Shown: positions 1-5,832, numbered from the stretch's first letter. The stretch is 5,912 nt of DNA from Sphingomonas bacterium (GCF_903643065.1 NZ_CAHJWX010000145.1:1-5912); one strand, 5' to 3'. A program made the numbers and translations. The notes: a model not told the origin generated them from the sequence alone.

Positions 1-2
1 CG

Positions 3-344
3 GCGGCGATCCCCGACGTGCCGCGCGAGCCCGTCCGCGCGATCCCCTCGCTCGTCGTCCCGCCGCCGCCGCACCGTCCCGAACCGCTCGCGCCCGGCGA
101 GCGGATCGACAGCGTCGAGCTCGCCTCGGACGCGCGCGACCAGCCGGAAAGCATCGAGGCGCTGCTCTCCCGGCTGGAACGCGGAGCGCGGCGGCGCCTG
201 GTGGCGGCGACCGGACCGGCTCCGACCCCGGTTCCGATCCCGACCCCGACCCCGACCCCGACGGAGCCGGTGGAGCAGCCCCTGGCATCGGGGTCGCTGG
301 AGGAGACGCTGGGTCAGCTGCGCCGGCTCGCCATCCGCGGCTGA
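3..344 (+). CDS. 3' end of a proline-rich protein of unknown function (partial)
   Basis: The reading frame is open from the left edge (first full codon at position 3) to a TGA at 342-344, so about 113 C-terminal residues are visible. A GTG at 18 could serve as a start, but the frame continues upstream of it without a stop and no Shine-Dalgarno can be judged, so I read this as a gene cut by the window edge. The visible part is proline-rich at its start (VVPPPPHRP), then has a charged, probably helical stretch (ESIEALLSRLERGARRR). A Pro-Thr repeat follows (PTPVPIPTPTPTPTEP), and the protein ends in a second short amphipathic helix (LEETLGQLRRLAIRG). The Pro-Thr part looks like a flexible linker joining two short helices. 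No domain is recognised and no function is assigned. Its stop lies inside a 24-bp tandem duplication shared with the convergent gene. Confidence 0.68.
   Translation, partial: AAIPDVPREPVRAIPSLVVPPPPHRPEPLAPGERIDSVELASDARDQPESIEALLSRLERGARRRLVAATGPAPTPVPIPTPTPTPTEPVEQPLASGSLEETLGQLRRLAIRG
221..262 (+). repeat. Hexamer tandem repeat encoding Pro-Thr linker
   Basis: Seven 6-bp units run from 221 to 262. The last four (239-262) are perfect CCCGAC copies, and the first three are variants (TCCGAC, CCCGGT, TCCGAT). The unit length keeps the reading frame, so copy-number change would lengthen or shorten the Pro-Thr linker without a frameshift. A perfect 10-bp inverted repeat flanks the tract (ACCGGCTCCG at 215-224, CGGAGCCGGT at 262-271). 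Confidence 0.8.
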
Positions 345-378
345 GCCGTCACGCCCATCCGCGGCTGAGCGGTCACGC
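331..378. repeat. 24-bp tandem duplication spanning two convergent gene ends
   Basis: Positions 331-354 and 355-378 are consecutive copies of a 24-bp unit beginning CCATCCGCGGCTGAGC. They differ only at 347 (C) versus 371 (G). The first copy carries the real stop of the plus-strand gene (TGA 342-344). The second carries the real stop of the minus-strand gene (TCA 373-375). Each copy contains both stop motifs, so the repeat must have arisen by duplicating the joint end of two genes that once ended only 4 bp apart. Confidence 0.9.
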
Positions 379-699
379 CTCGTCCAGGGTCAGCGCCTCC
401 ACCACGACCGCCGCGGATCCGCCGCACCGCTCCACCGAGGCGAGGGCGATGTCCGCCACCAGATGCCCTCGCAGCCGGAACTGTGCCTCGAGCAGGCCGG
501 CGAGCCAGCTCGCCAGCGCCGGATCGTCCCGCCCCCGCAACCGGATGACGTGCCGCGCCCCGGTGAAGGTCGCGCTTCCCCAGCCGGTGCTGGTCATGTC
601 GACCAGTTCGATCGCCGATCCGCGCGGCGCCGACGCGGCCAGCGCGTGGAGCAGCGCGAGGCCGGGATCGGGCGCGCGGTCCCGCGGCGGCCCGCTCAT
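373..699 (-). CDS. Conserved-looking hypothetical protein, second gene of the small HTH operon
   Basis: This is a 108-aa protein of unknown function. The start at 699 is preferred because a strong Shine-Dalgarno (GGGAGGA, 705-711 on the complement) lies 5 nt upstream and the ATG overlaps the stop of the upstream gene (ATGA, 696-699); the frame is open further upstream, but only as an overlap with other genes. The protein shows no signal peptide and no clear membrane helix, so it is probably cytoplasmic. A helical start (LALLHALAASAP) precedes alternating strand-like and helical segments, including RHVIRLRG near residue 50, the helix ALASWLAGLLEAQF at 61-74, and RGHLVADIALASVE at 77-90. The composition suggests a compact alpha/beta fold. 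Translational coupling to the small DNA-binding-like protein and divergence from an S24 repressor suggest a shared regulatory role, but that is inference. It reads like a lineage-restricted hypothetical protein. Confidence 0.82.
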   Translation of the reverse strand: MSGPPRDRAPDPGLALLHALAASAPRGSAIELVDMTSTGWGSATFTGARHVIRLRGRDDPALASWLAGLLEAQFRLRGHLVADIALASVERCGGSAAVVVEALTLDEA

Positions 700-872
700 G
701 CCGGTCCTCCCGACAGGAACGCCTCCACCCGCGCCACCGTGACCGGCCGCAGCTCGCGCCCGCGCTGGAGGTCCTTGACCAGTCGCGGATCGTTGATCGC
801 CCGCCGTCCGAACGTCGTGGGCGGCATGTTGGTGTGGCGCAGGTAGCGATCGATCTTGACGATCAGGGACAT
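696..872 (-). CDS. Small helix-turn-helix-like protein (58 aa)
   Basis: The translation from the ATG at 872 begins MSLIVKIDRYLRHTN and has 58 residues. A Shine-Dalgarno (GGGAGAA, 879-885 on the complement) sits 8 nt upstream of GGAG's end. A longer start at 926 would add 18 polar residues but would read through the operator-like motifs, so I reject it. Residues 16-54 resemble a compact lambda-repressor-like helix-turn-helix: a first helix around IDRYLR, then a PTTFGRRAI helix, a turn, a DPRLVKDLQRGRE recognition-like helix, and a TVARVEAFL closing helix. I recall small alphaproteobacterial proteins of this pattern, usually annotated as hypothetical or DNA-binding, but I cannot name a characterised member. 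Its stop overlaps the next gene's start (ATGA), so the pair is probably co-translated. It is transcribed divergently from the S24 repressor, which is its most likely regulator. DNA binding is inferred, not demonstrated. Confidence 0.84.
   Translation of the reverse strand: MSLIVKIDRYLRHTNMPPTTFGRRAINDPRLVKDLQRGRELRPVTVARVEAFLSGGPA
705..711 (-). promoter_or_regulatory. Ribosome binding site deciding the start at 699
   Basis: The complement reads GGGAGGA, 5 nt from the ATG at 699 and inside the last codons of the upstream gene. It fixes the start of the 108-aa protein within a much longer open frame. Confidence 0.75.
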
Positions 873-897
873 GGCGGCTTCTCCCGACAGGTAATCT

Positions 898-921
898 GTT
901 CTTGTTGTGTTCTTCTTGAAC
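898..921. promoter_or_regulatory. LexA-box-like operator: GTTC-N7-GTTC plus inverted GAAC half-site
   Basis: GTTC occurs at 898-901 and again at 909-912 with exactly 7 nt between, the spacing of the known alphaproteobacterial LexA box (GTTC-N7-GTTC). A third, inverted half-site GAAC lies at 918-921, giving GTTC-N5-GAAC with the second copy. The cluster lies 26-49 nt upstream of the 58-aa gene's ATG on the minus strand, where its core promoter should be. It is also just upstream of the -35 of the S24 repressor. The binding protein could be the housekeeping LexA, or the adjacent S24 repressor using similar half-sites. The motif match is direct; the regulation is inferred. Confidence 0.6.
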
Positions 922-926
922 TCCAA

Positions 927-955
927 CTTGTCTAGGAAAAATCCTGCTGCTACTT
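927..955 (+). promoter_or_regulatory. Promoter of the S24 repressor gene, predicted leaderless transcript
   Basis: CTTGTC (927-932) and CTACTT (950-955) are separated by 17 nt and resemble the -35/-10 pattern of alphaproteobacterial housekeeping promoters. Transcription would begin around 961-963, essentially at the ATG at 963. No usable Shine-Dalgarno is present upstream of that ATG (GGGA directly abuts it), which agrees with a leaderless mRNA. An AGGA-AAAA-TCCT imperfect palindrome (934-945) sits in the spacer and could be an operator half. Confidence 0.5.
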
Positions 956-962
956 TCCGGGA

Positions 963-1592
963 ATGAAACTGGACGATCCCCGCGCGGTGCTGGCGGCGCT
1001 GGTGGCGGCGAGCGAGGGGGAGAGCCTGTCGTCGCTGTCGCGACTGCTCGGCCGCAATGATGCCTATCTCCAGCAGTTCGTGCGGCGGGGCACGCCGCGC
1101 CGGCTGGCGGAGGGGGACCGGGCGCTGCTGGCGCGCTATTTCGGGGTGGCGGAGGCGGTGCTGGGCGGGCGCGAGATCGCGCCCGGTCCGATGCCGGTGC
1201 GCGTCCCGCGGCTGGATGCACGAGCCTCGGCGGGGCCGGGCGCGCTCAACGACGGCGAGCGGCCGGTCGACGCGATCGACTTCCCGCCGCGGCTGCTACG
1301 ATCGCTGGGCGTGCGCGGCGGCCCGGTCGCGCTGATCGAGGCCCGGGGCGACTCGATGGCGCCCGGCATCGCCGACGGCGACCAGCTGCTGGTCGATCAG
1401 GGCGATACGCGCGTGACGGGCAGGGGCGGAGTGTTCGTGGTGCGGATCGACGGCGCGACGCTGGTCAAGCGGGTCGCGCGGCGCGGTGGCGCGGTGGTGG
1501 CGACGAGCGACAATCCCGCCTCGCCCCCGGTCGGCGAGGGGGTGGTGGAGGTGATCGGCCGGGTCGTGTGGCAGTCGCGCGCCGTGGCCTGA
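963..1592 (+). CDS. S24 family LexA-like repressor with peptidase domain
   Basis: This is a 209-aa two-domain transcriptional repressor. Residues 20-70 form a helix-turn-helix-like DNA-binding region (SLSSLSRLLGRNDAYLQQFV, then RRGTPRRLAEGDRALLARYF). Residues about 80-205 form an S24 peptidase domain of the LexA/UmuD/phage repressor type. The catalytic pair is visible: Ser131 in RGDSMAPG and Lys169 in ATLVKRV, 38 residues apart as in LexA. A candidate Ala-Gly cleavage bond lies at Ala90-Gly91 within ASAGPG, between the domains, so autocleavage looks possible. The length is close to LexA, but the N-terminus differs from the canonical LexA winged helix, so this is a LexA-like or phage-repressor-like paralogue and not lexA itself. 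It is transcribed divergently from the small HTH operon and probably controls both promoters in the shared 90-bp region. The start at 963 has no Shine-Dalgarno and a promoter that would make the mRNA leaderless. What signal triggers it, and whether RecA is involved, cannot be read from the sequence. Confidence 0.92.
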   Translation: MKLDDPRAVLAALVAASEGESLSSLSRLLGRNDAYLQQFVRRGTPRRLAEGDRALLARYFGVAEAVLGGREIAPGPMPVRVPRLDARASAGPGALNDGERPVDAIDFPPRLLRSLGVRGGPVALIEARGDSMAPGIADGDQLLVDQGDTRVTGRGGVFVVRIDGATLVKRVARRGGAVVATSDNPASPPVGEGVVEVIGRVVWQSRAVA

Positions 1593-1620
1593 ACCGGGGC
1601 GCCGGCCAGGCCTTCGGCCC

Positions 1621-1806
1621 TTAGCGACGCCGCCCCCGCCACCAGATCGCGAGCGACGCGGCGATGCCAAGGCCGGTGCCGATCAGGAAGCCCGGCGTCG
1701 CCTCGCCGACCAGGAAGCCGACGACCGGACCGCCGATCGCGCCGAGCGCGATGAACGCGCCGCCGGCCGACGAGCGGCGGGGCGGGGAGGTGCCGGGATC
1801 GACCAT
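1621..1806 (-). CDS. Small two-helix membrane protein (61 aa), coupled to the glycosyltransferase
   Basis: The 61-aa product begins MVDPGTSPPRRSS and has two predicted membrane segments. They lie at about residues 16-33 (AFIALGAIGGPVVGFLVG) and 38-55 (PGFLIGTGLGIAASLAIW), and a basic tail RGRRR follows. Both segments are glycine-rich with small-xxx-small spacing, which favours close helix packing. The positive tail and basic N-terminal PPRRSS suggest both ends face the cytoplasm. The ATG at 1806 lies 2 nt after the stop of the glycosyltransferase, and an AGGG (1815-1818 on the complement) 8 nt upstream can act as ribosome binding site, so the two are probably one operon. The function is unknown. 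It could be an accessory or stabilising subunit of the glycosyltransferase or an unrelated inner-membrane protein. The stop at 1621-1623 converges on the S24 gene end, 28 bp away. Confidence 0.75.
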   Translation of the reverse strand: MVDPGTSPPRRSSAGGAFIALGAIGGPVVGFLVGEATPGFLIGTGLGIAASLAIWWRGRRR

Positions 1807-1808
1807 GG

Positions 1809-3365
1809 TCAGCGCCCTGCCATGCCGTGCGCGGTGGCGCCAGTGGCGGGGCGGGGCAGCGGCAGGTCGTTGCGGCGCCAGACCACCAGCGTTTCGGTGT
1901 CGTTCGCCCAGAGCCTGCGATCCACCGCCGCGATCCGGTGATAGCCGCGGGCCAGGCCTGCCCGCAGGATCGCGTCGTTGGCGCGGTTGCGGTTCGTCCA
2001 GTGCGACCGGTCGACGGTCAGGACCGTTCCCGGCCGATGCGCGAGCGCGGCCCGCAAGGCGATGGTCGCGTCGACCGGCAGCGCATGCGCCTCCGCCTGG
2101 GACCGGAACTCGTCGACGAAGATGTACGGCGTGACGAGGCAGGCATGGCTCAGCTGGAGGAACGTGACCGGCGCGTCGTACGTCAGCAGGCAGGTCGTCG
2201 CGACATCCGGCGGGATCGCCGCCAGCGTCAGCGCGGTCGCGCGCCTGGCGCGCGCCGTGTCCATCCAGCTCGTCGCGACCGTCATCGCCATGGCCGGCCC
2301 GGCGAGCGCGACGAATGCCCAGCGGCCCCAGCGCGGTTGTGCGAACAGCGCCGCGCCGCAGATCGCGGCGATGCTGGCGACGGGCAGCAGATAATGGGTC
2401 CAGAAGTTGCCGATCGAGAACGCCTCCACCAGCGCGGCCGCCGACCAGGCGGCCAGCAGCCACCAGCGTTCGTCGGCGCGGGCGGCGAGCCGCATCGCCG
2501 CCAGCCCGCCCACGCAGGCGAACAGAACCGGCGATCCCTGGCGCAGCATCTCGCCCAGCCGACCGAGCGAGTCGGCGTCGAAGCCGCCGGTCTTGCGCAT
2601 TTGGGACACGAGATTGGCGAACCACCATGCGTCGAGATGTCCGGCCAGCGCGAAACCCGCGCCCGCCACGACGGTCGGCGCGATGCCCAGGCCGACGAAC
2701 AGCGTCGCGCGAGCCGCCGCCTCCCGCCACGGCCGGCGCAGCGCCAGCCTGACGGCGAGCCAGCCGCCGATCGCGACCCCCTCCAGCGCGACGTTGGTCT
2801 TGATCTGGATCGCAAGGCCGCACAGCAGCATCGCCGCCGCCGCGCGCCTCATGTCTCCCGGCCGGTCGAGCGCCGGCGCGGTGCGCAGCGCCAGCCAGGC
2901 GGCGACGGCGGTGAACAGGTTGTAGAAGACCGGCGCCTGCGTCGATCCGCCGCCCATCGGCTCCAGCATCGCGCAATAGAACACGCCGGCCAGCATCGCC
3001 GGCACGATCGCCACGCGCCGCGCCGCGACCGCGGCGATCGCCAGTGCGGTGCTCGCGACGAACAGCGTCGCCACCAGCTGCGACGCCAGCAGCCCCTCGC
3101 CGCCCAGCAGCCGCATCGCGGCGAACAGCGCGAACAGGCCGATCGGCTTGCGATCGAAGATGTCGACATAGGGCAGCGCGCCGCGCCACATCCGGTCGCC
3201 CATCAACAGGTAGAACTGCTCGTCGTCGCCGACCAGCGCGTCGCCGTACAGCCCGGCGCGCAGGACGACCGCGACCAGCAGCAACCCGGCCGCGATCGCC
3301 CGCCAGCGGATCGGCGCCGCGACCGGGCGCGGCGTCGTGTCCGCGACGATACGGTCTGTCCTCAT
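1809..3365 (-). CDS. GT39/ArnT-like membrane glycosyltransferase
   Basis: This 518-aa integral membrane protein has the pattern of GT-C fold glycosyltransferases of the GT39/PMT_2 (ArnT-like) group, which move a sugar from a polyprenyl-phosphate carrier on the periplasmic face of the inner membrane. After a first helix at about residues 22-40 comes the acidic loop GDDEQFYLLMGDRMWRGALP (46-65), with candidate catalytic acids Asp47, Asp48 and Glu49. It is followed by PYVDIFDRKPIG (65-76), the typical family motif. Many hydrophobic helices follow to about residue 365, with HYLLP at 324-328, a spot often conserved in the family. Residues 370-518 are a soluble, probably periplasmic tail. The start at 3365 is chosen because GAAGG (3371-3375 on the complement) lies 5 nt upstream; ATG 3377 is an alternative 4 codons longer but has no good ribosome binding site. 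Acceptor and sugar are unknown: lipid A, another glycolipid, or protein are all possible. The gene is coupled to the small membrane protein downstream. Confidence 0.9.
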   Translation of the reverse strand: MRTDRIVADTTPRPVAAPIRWRAIAAGLLLVAVVLRAGLYGDALVGDDEQFYLLMGDRMWRGALPYVDIFDRKPIGLFALFAAMRLLGGEGLLASQLVATLFVASTALAIAAVAARRVAIVPAMLAGVFYCAMLEPMGGGSTQAPVFYNLFTAVAAWLALRTAPALDRPGDMRRAAAAMLLCGLAIQIKTNVALEGVAIGGWLAVRLALRRPWREAAARATLFVGLGIAPTVVAGAGFALAGHLDAWWFANLVSQMRKTGGFDADSLGRLGEMLRQGSPVLFACVGGLAAMRLAARADERWWLLAAWSAAALVEAFSIGNFWTHYLLPVASIAAICGAALFAQPRWGRWAFVALAGPAMAMTVATSWMDTARARRATALTLAAIPPDVATTCLLTYDAPVTFLQLSHACLVTPYIFVDEFRSQAEAHALPVDATIALRAALAHRPGTVLTVDRSHWTNRNRANDAILRAGLARGYHRIAAVDRRLWANDTETLVVWRRNDLPLPRPATGATAHGMAGR

Positions 3366-3386
3366 GCGCGCCTTCATGGCGCAGCC

Positions 3387-3409
3387 ATGGTTTCCGCGCG
3401 GTAAACCAT
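3387..3409. repeat. Interrupted 23-bp palindrome upstream of the glycosyltransferase
   Basis: The arms ATGGTTT (3387-3393) and AAACCAT (3403-3409) are perfect inverted copies. Between them CCGCGCGG (3394-3401) is itself a perfect palindrome, followed by one extra T (3402). The whole is therefore a 23-bp near-perfect palindrome with a single-base bulge. It lies 21 nt upstream of the ATG at 3365, where it could act as an operator or as a hairpin in the leader RNA. Confidence 0.75.
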
Positions 3410-3480
3410 CGGGCGTCCGCCGGCCGGTCCGGACAAGCATGTGTGGCGGCGGGCGGCGACGCTCGCTAAACGTCGTCCGA

Positions 3481-3501
3481 TCGCCCGCAGGGGGCGGGCG
3501 A
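3481..3501 (+). promoter_or_regulatory. GC-rich hairpin abutting the acs ribosome binding site
   Basis: TCGCCCGC (3481-3488) and GCGGGCGA (3494-3501) are perfect 8-bp inverted repeats around a 5-nt AGGGG loop. The last stem base is also the first base of the AGGAG Shine-Dalgarno at 3501-3505. No T-run follows, so it is not an intrinsic terminator. It could limit ribosome access to acs or stabilise the mRNA 5' end, if the transcript begins upstream of it. Confidence 0.6.
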
Positions 3502-3505
3502 GGAG
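3501..3505 (+). promoter_or_regulatory. Ribosome binding site of acs
   Basis: AGGAG lies 6 nt before the ATG at 3512. It decides that start over the open frame upstream and is partly touched by the 3481-3501 hairpin. Confidence 0.8.
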
Positions 3506-3511
3506 CGCGCG

Positions 3512-5473
3512 ATGGCCGGAACCCAGCAGCCGGACCTCCATCCCGTTCCGGAAGAATGGCGCGAGCGGGCGCTGGTCGACGACGCCGGCTATCGCGCGAT
3601 GGTCGCGGCCGTCGCCGCCGATCCCGACGCCTTCTGGCTGCGGCAGGCGCGACGGCTCGACTGGATCGTCCCCCCGACCCGGGCCGGGGACTGGTCGTTC
3701 GCGGCCGACGACTTCCGCATCCGCTGGTATGCGGACGGCACGCTCAACGTCGCCGCCAACTGCCTCGACCGGCATCTGGCGGAGCGCGGCGATGCCATCG
3801 CGATCCTGTGGGAACCCGACGATCCTGCCGACGCGCCGCGCCGCATCAGCTATCGCGAGCTGCACGCCGAGGTCTGCCGTTTCGCCAACGTGCTCCGCGC
3901 CCAGGGTGTCGCCAAGGGCGACCGGGTGACGATCTACCTGCCGATGATCCCGGAGGCGGCGGTCGCGCTGCTCGCCTGCGCGCGGATCGGCGCGGTGCAT
4001 TCGGTGGTGTTCGCCGGCTTCTCTCCCGAGGCGCTGGCGGGGCGGATCGAGGATTGCGGGTCGCGGCTGGTCGTGACCGCGGACGAGGGCCGGCGCGGCG
4101 GACGGCGCGTGCCGCTGAAGGCGAACGTCGACGCCGCCGCGGCCCGCGCGCCGGGGCTGGAGCGCGTGCTGGTGGTGCGCGCGACCGGGGCGGACATCCC
4201 GATGGGCGAGCGGGACGTGTGGTATCACGAGGCGGCGGCGGACCTCGCCGGCGATCGCGCCGGGGACTGCGCGCCCGAGCCGATGGCGGCCGAGGACCCG
4301 CTGTTCATCCTCTACACGTCGGGATCGACCGGCAAGCCCAAGGGCGTGCTGCACACCTGCGGCGGCTATCTCGTCTGGGCGAGCCTGACGCACGAATGGA
4401 CGTTCGACTATCGCGCGGGGCAGGTCTTCTGGTGCGCGGCGGACATCGGCTGGGTGACGGGCCACAGCTACATCCTCTACGGGCCGCTCGCCAACGGGGC
4501 GACGACGCTTATGTTCGAGGGCGTGCCGACCTGGCCCGACGCCTCGCGCATGTGGCAGGTGGTGGACCGGCATCGCGTCGAGATCCTCTACACCGCCCCG
4601 ACCGCGCTGCGCGCGCTGATGAAGGAGGGCGACGGTCCCGTCCGCGCGACGAGCCGCGCGTCGCTGCGCCTGCTGGGCAGCGTCGGCGAGCCGATCAACC
4701 CGGAGGCGTGGCGATGGTATCACGACGTCGTTGGGGAGGGGCGCTGCCCGATCGTCGACACATGGTGGCAGACGGAGACCGGCGGCATACTGATCGCGCC
4801 GCTGCCCGGCGCCACCCCGCTGAAGCCCGGCAGCGCGACCCTGCCGCTGCCCGGCGTCGTGCCGGTGCTGGTCGACGCGCAAGGCGTGGCGCTGGACGGC
4901 GCGGCGGAGGGCGACCTGTGCCTCGAGACCAGCTGGCCCGGCCAGATGCGGACCGTCTGGGGCGACCACGACCGCTTCTTCCAGACGTATTTCACGACCT
5001 GTCCCGGCCTGTATTTCACCGGTGACGGCTGCCGGCGCGACGCGGACGGCTATCACTGGATCACGGGCCGGGTGGACGACGTCATCAACGTGTCGGGCCA
5101 CCGGATGGGAACGGCGGAGGTCGAGTCGGCGCTGGTCCTGCACGCCGGCGTCGCGGAGGCGGCGGTGGTCGGGATGCCGCACGACGTGAAGGGGCAGGGC
5201 ATCTACGCCTTTGTCACGCTGAACGCCGGCGAGGCGGCGTCGCCCGAGCTTGCGGCCGAGCTGAAGGCGTGGGTGCGCCGCGAGATCGGGCCGGTCGCGA
5301 CCCCCGACGCCATCCAGTTCGCGCCGGGCCTGCCCAAGACGCGGTCGGGCAAGATCATGCGGCGCATCCTGCGCAAGATCGCGGAGGGCGACACCGGCGC
5401 GCTGGGCGACACCTCCACGCTCGCCGATCCCGCGGTCGTTGACGATCTCGTCGCCGGGCGGGCGGGCGCATGA
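3512..5473 (+). CDS. acs: Acetyl-CoA synthetase (acetate--CoA ligase, AMP-forming)
   Basis: This 653-aa enzyme converts acetate, ATP and CoA to acetyl-CoA, AMP and pyrophosphate in the cytoplasm, feeding acetate into central metabolism. Its length is typical for Acs. An N-terminal ACS-type region is followed by the adenylate-forming core with the phosphate-binding loop [11 protein letters not shown] at residues 269-279. The acetate pocket residues known from Salmonella Acs are all present with an offset of five: Val315 and Thr316 (GWVTGHSY), Val391 ([12 protein letters not shown]), and Trp419 ([10 protein letters not shown]), the tryptophan that restricts the substrate to acetate over longer acids. 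YFTGDG (501-506) and the hinge GRVDD with Asp522 precede the C-terminal lid. The lysine in PKTRSGKIM (Lys614) matches the one controlled by reversible acetylation in Acs, so that control is likely here too. The start at 3512 has AGGAG 6 nt upstream, and a hairpin touches that site. The stop overlaps hisI by 4 nt (ATGA). Confidence 0.98.
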   Translation: MAGTQQPDLHPVPEEWRERALVDDAGYRAMVAAVAADPDAFWLRQARRLDWIVPPTRAGDWSFAADDFRIRWYADGTLNVAANCLDRHLAERGDAIAILWEPDDPADAPRRISYRELHAEVCRFANVLRAQGVAKGDRVTIYLPMIPEAAVALLACARIGAVHSVVFAGFSPEALAGRIEDCGSRLVVTADEGRRGGRRVPLKANVDAAAARAPGLERVLVVRATGADIPMGERDVWYHEAAADLAGDRAGDCAPEPMAAEDPLFILYTSGSTGKPKGVLHTCGGYLVWASLTHEWTFDYRAGQVFWCAADIGWVTGHSYILYGPLANGATTLMFEGVPTWPDASRMWQVVDRHRVEILYTAPTALRALMKEGDGPVRATSRASLRLLGSVGEPINPEAWRWYHDVVGEGRCPIVDTWWQTETGGILIAPLPGATPLKPGSATLPLPGVVPVLVDAQGVALDGAAEGDLCLETSWPGQMRTVWGDHDRFFQTYFTTCPGLYFTGDGCRRDADGYHWITGRVDDVINVSGHRMGTAEVESALVLHAGVAEAAVVGMPHDVKGQGIYAFVTLNAGEAASPELAAELKAWVRREIGPVATPDAIQFAPGLPKTRSGKIMRRILRKIAEGDTGALGDTSTLADPAVVDDLVAGRAGA

Positions 5474-5832
5474 GCGACGGCCGCGATGCGGGCCTGGCGC
5501 TCGACCCGCGCTGGGACGCGGCCGGGCTCGTCACCGCGGTCGTCACCGATCGCGCGACCGGCGAGCTGCTGATGGTCGCGCACATGGATGCCGAGGCGCT
5601 GGCGGCGACGCGAGCGACCGGCGAGGCGCACTTCCACTCGCGCAGCCGCCGCCGGCTGTGGCGGAAGGGCGAAAGCTCCGGCAACGTCCTGCGCGTCGCG
5701 GAGATGCGGATCGACTGCGACCAGGACGCGGTGTGGCTGATCTGCGATCCCGCCGGCCCTGCCTGCCATACCGGCGCGCGAAGCTGCTTCTTCCGGCGGA
5801 TCGAGGAGGGCGGGCTGGCGCCGGTCGCATGA
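5470..5832 (+). CDS. hisI: Phosphoribosyl-AMP cyclohydrolase
   Basis: This 120-aa enzyme opens the purine ring of phosphoribosyl-AMP, the third step of histidine synthesis, in the cytoplasm. The family core is intact: [12 protein letters not shown] at about residues 33-44, [19 protein letters not shown] at 54-72, and [21 protein letters not shown] at 82-102, ending in SCF. The Asp82, Asp84 and Asp86 cluster is the Mg site of the family. The zinc cysteines appear as Cys83, Cys99 and Cys106 in the CDQD...ACHTG...SCF arrangement. It is monofunctional, with no HisE pyrophosphatase domain attached. Neither of its neighbours is a histidine gene: acs lies upstream with a 4-nt ATGA overlap, and a lipoprotein gene overlaps its end in the same way. 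There is no strong Shine-Dalgarno before the ATG, so translation probably depends on coupling to acs. Confidence 0.97.
   Translation: MSDGRDAGLALDPRWDAAGLVTAVVTDRATGELLMVAHMDAEALAATRATGEAHFHSRSRRRLWRKGESSGNVLRVAEMRIDCDQDAVWLICDPAGPACHTGARSCFFRRIEEGGLAPVA

Noticed and set aside
18..344. GTG at 18 as a true start of the first gene
   Set aside because: The frame stays open upstream to the window edge and no ribosome binding site supports the GTG, so a gene cut at the left edge is simpler.
696..926. Longer 76-aa form of the small HTH-like protein from the ATG at 926
   Set aside because: It would translate through the GTTC/GAAC operator cluster, while the ATG at 872 has a good Shine-Dalgarno and a better protein start.
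373..1221. 282-aa minus-strand frame extending upstream of 699
   Set aside because: The extra part overlaps the small HTH gene, the control region and the antisense of the S24 gene, and is low-complexity Pro/Arg/Ala. The start at 699 has its own ribosome binding site.
1593..1620. Possible bidirectional terminator between the convergent genes
   Set aside because: Only a 4-bp GGCC-TTC-GGCC stem is seen and no T-run on either strand, too weak to call.
1827..3404. 525-aa plus-strand open frame antisense to the glycosyltransferase
   Set aside because: It is Arg/Gln-rich low-complexity sequence without motifs. The glycosyltransferase on the minus strand has membrane helices and family motifs.
3457..3475. 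CGACG-N9-CGTCG inverted repeat in the acs upstream region
   Set aside because: Five-base arms in such GC-rich DNA are expected by chance and no promoter elements align with it convincingly.
3374..5182. 602-aa minus-strand open frame antisense to acs
   Set aside because: Its composition is Arg/His/Ala-rich with no family motifs, as expected for the shadow of a high-GC gene. acs on the other strand has every catalytic motif.
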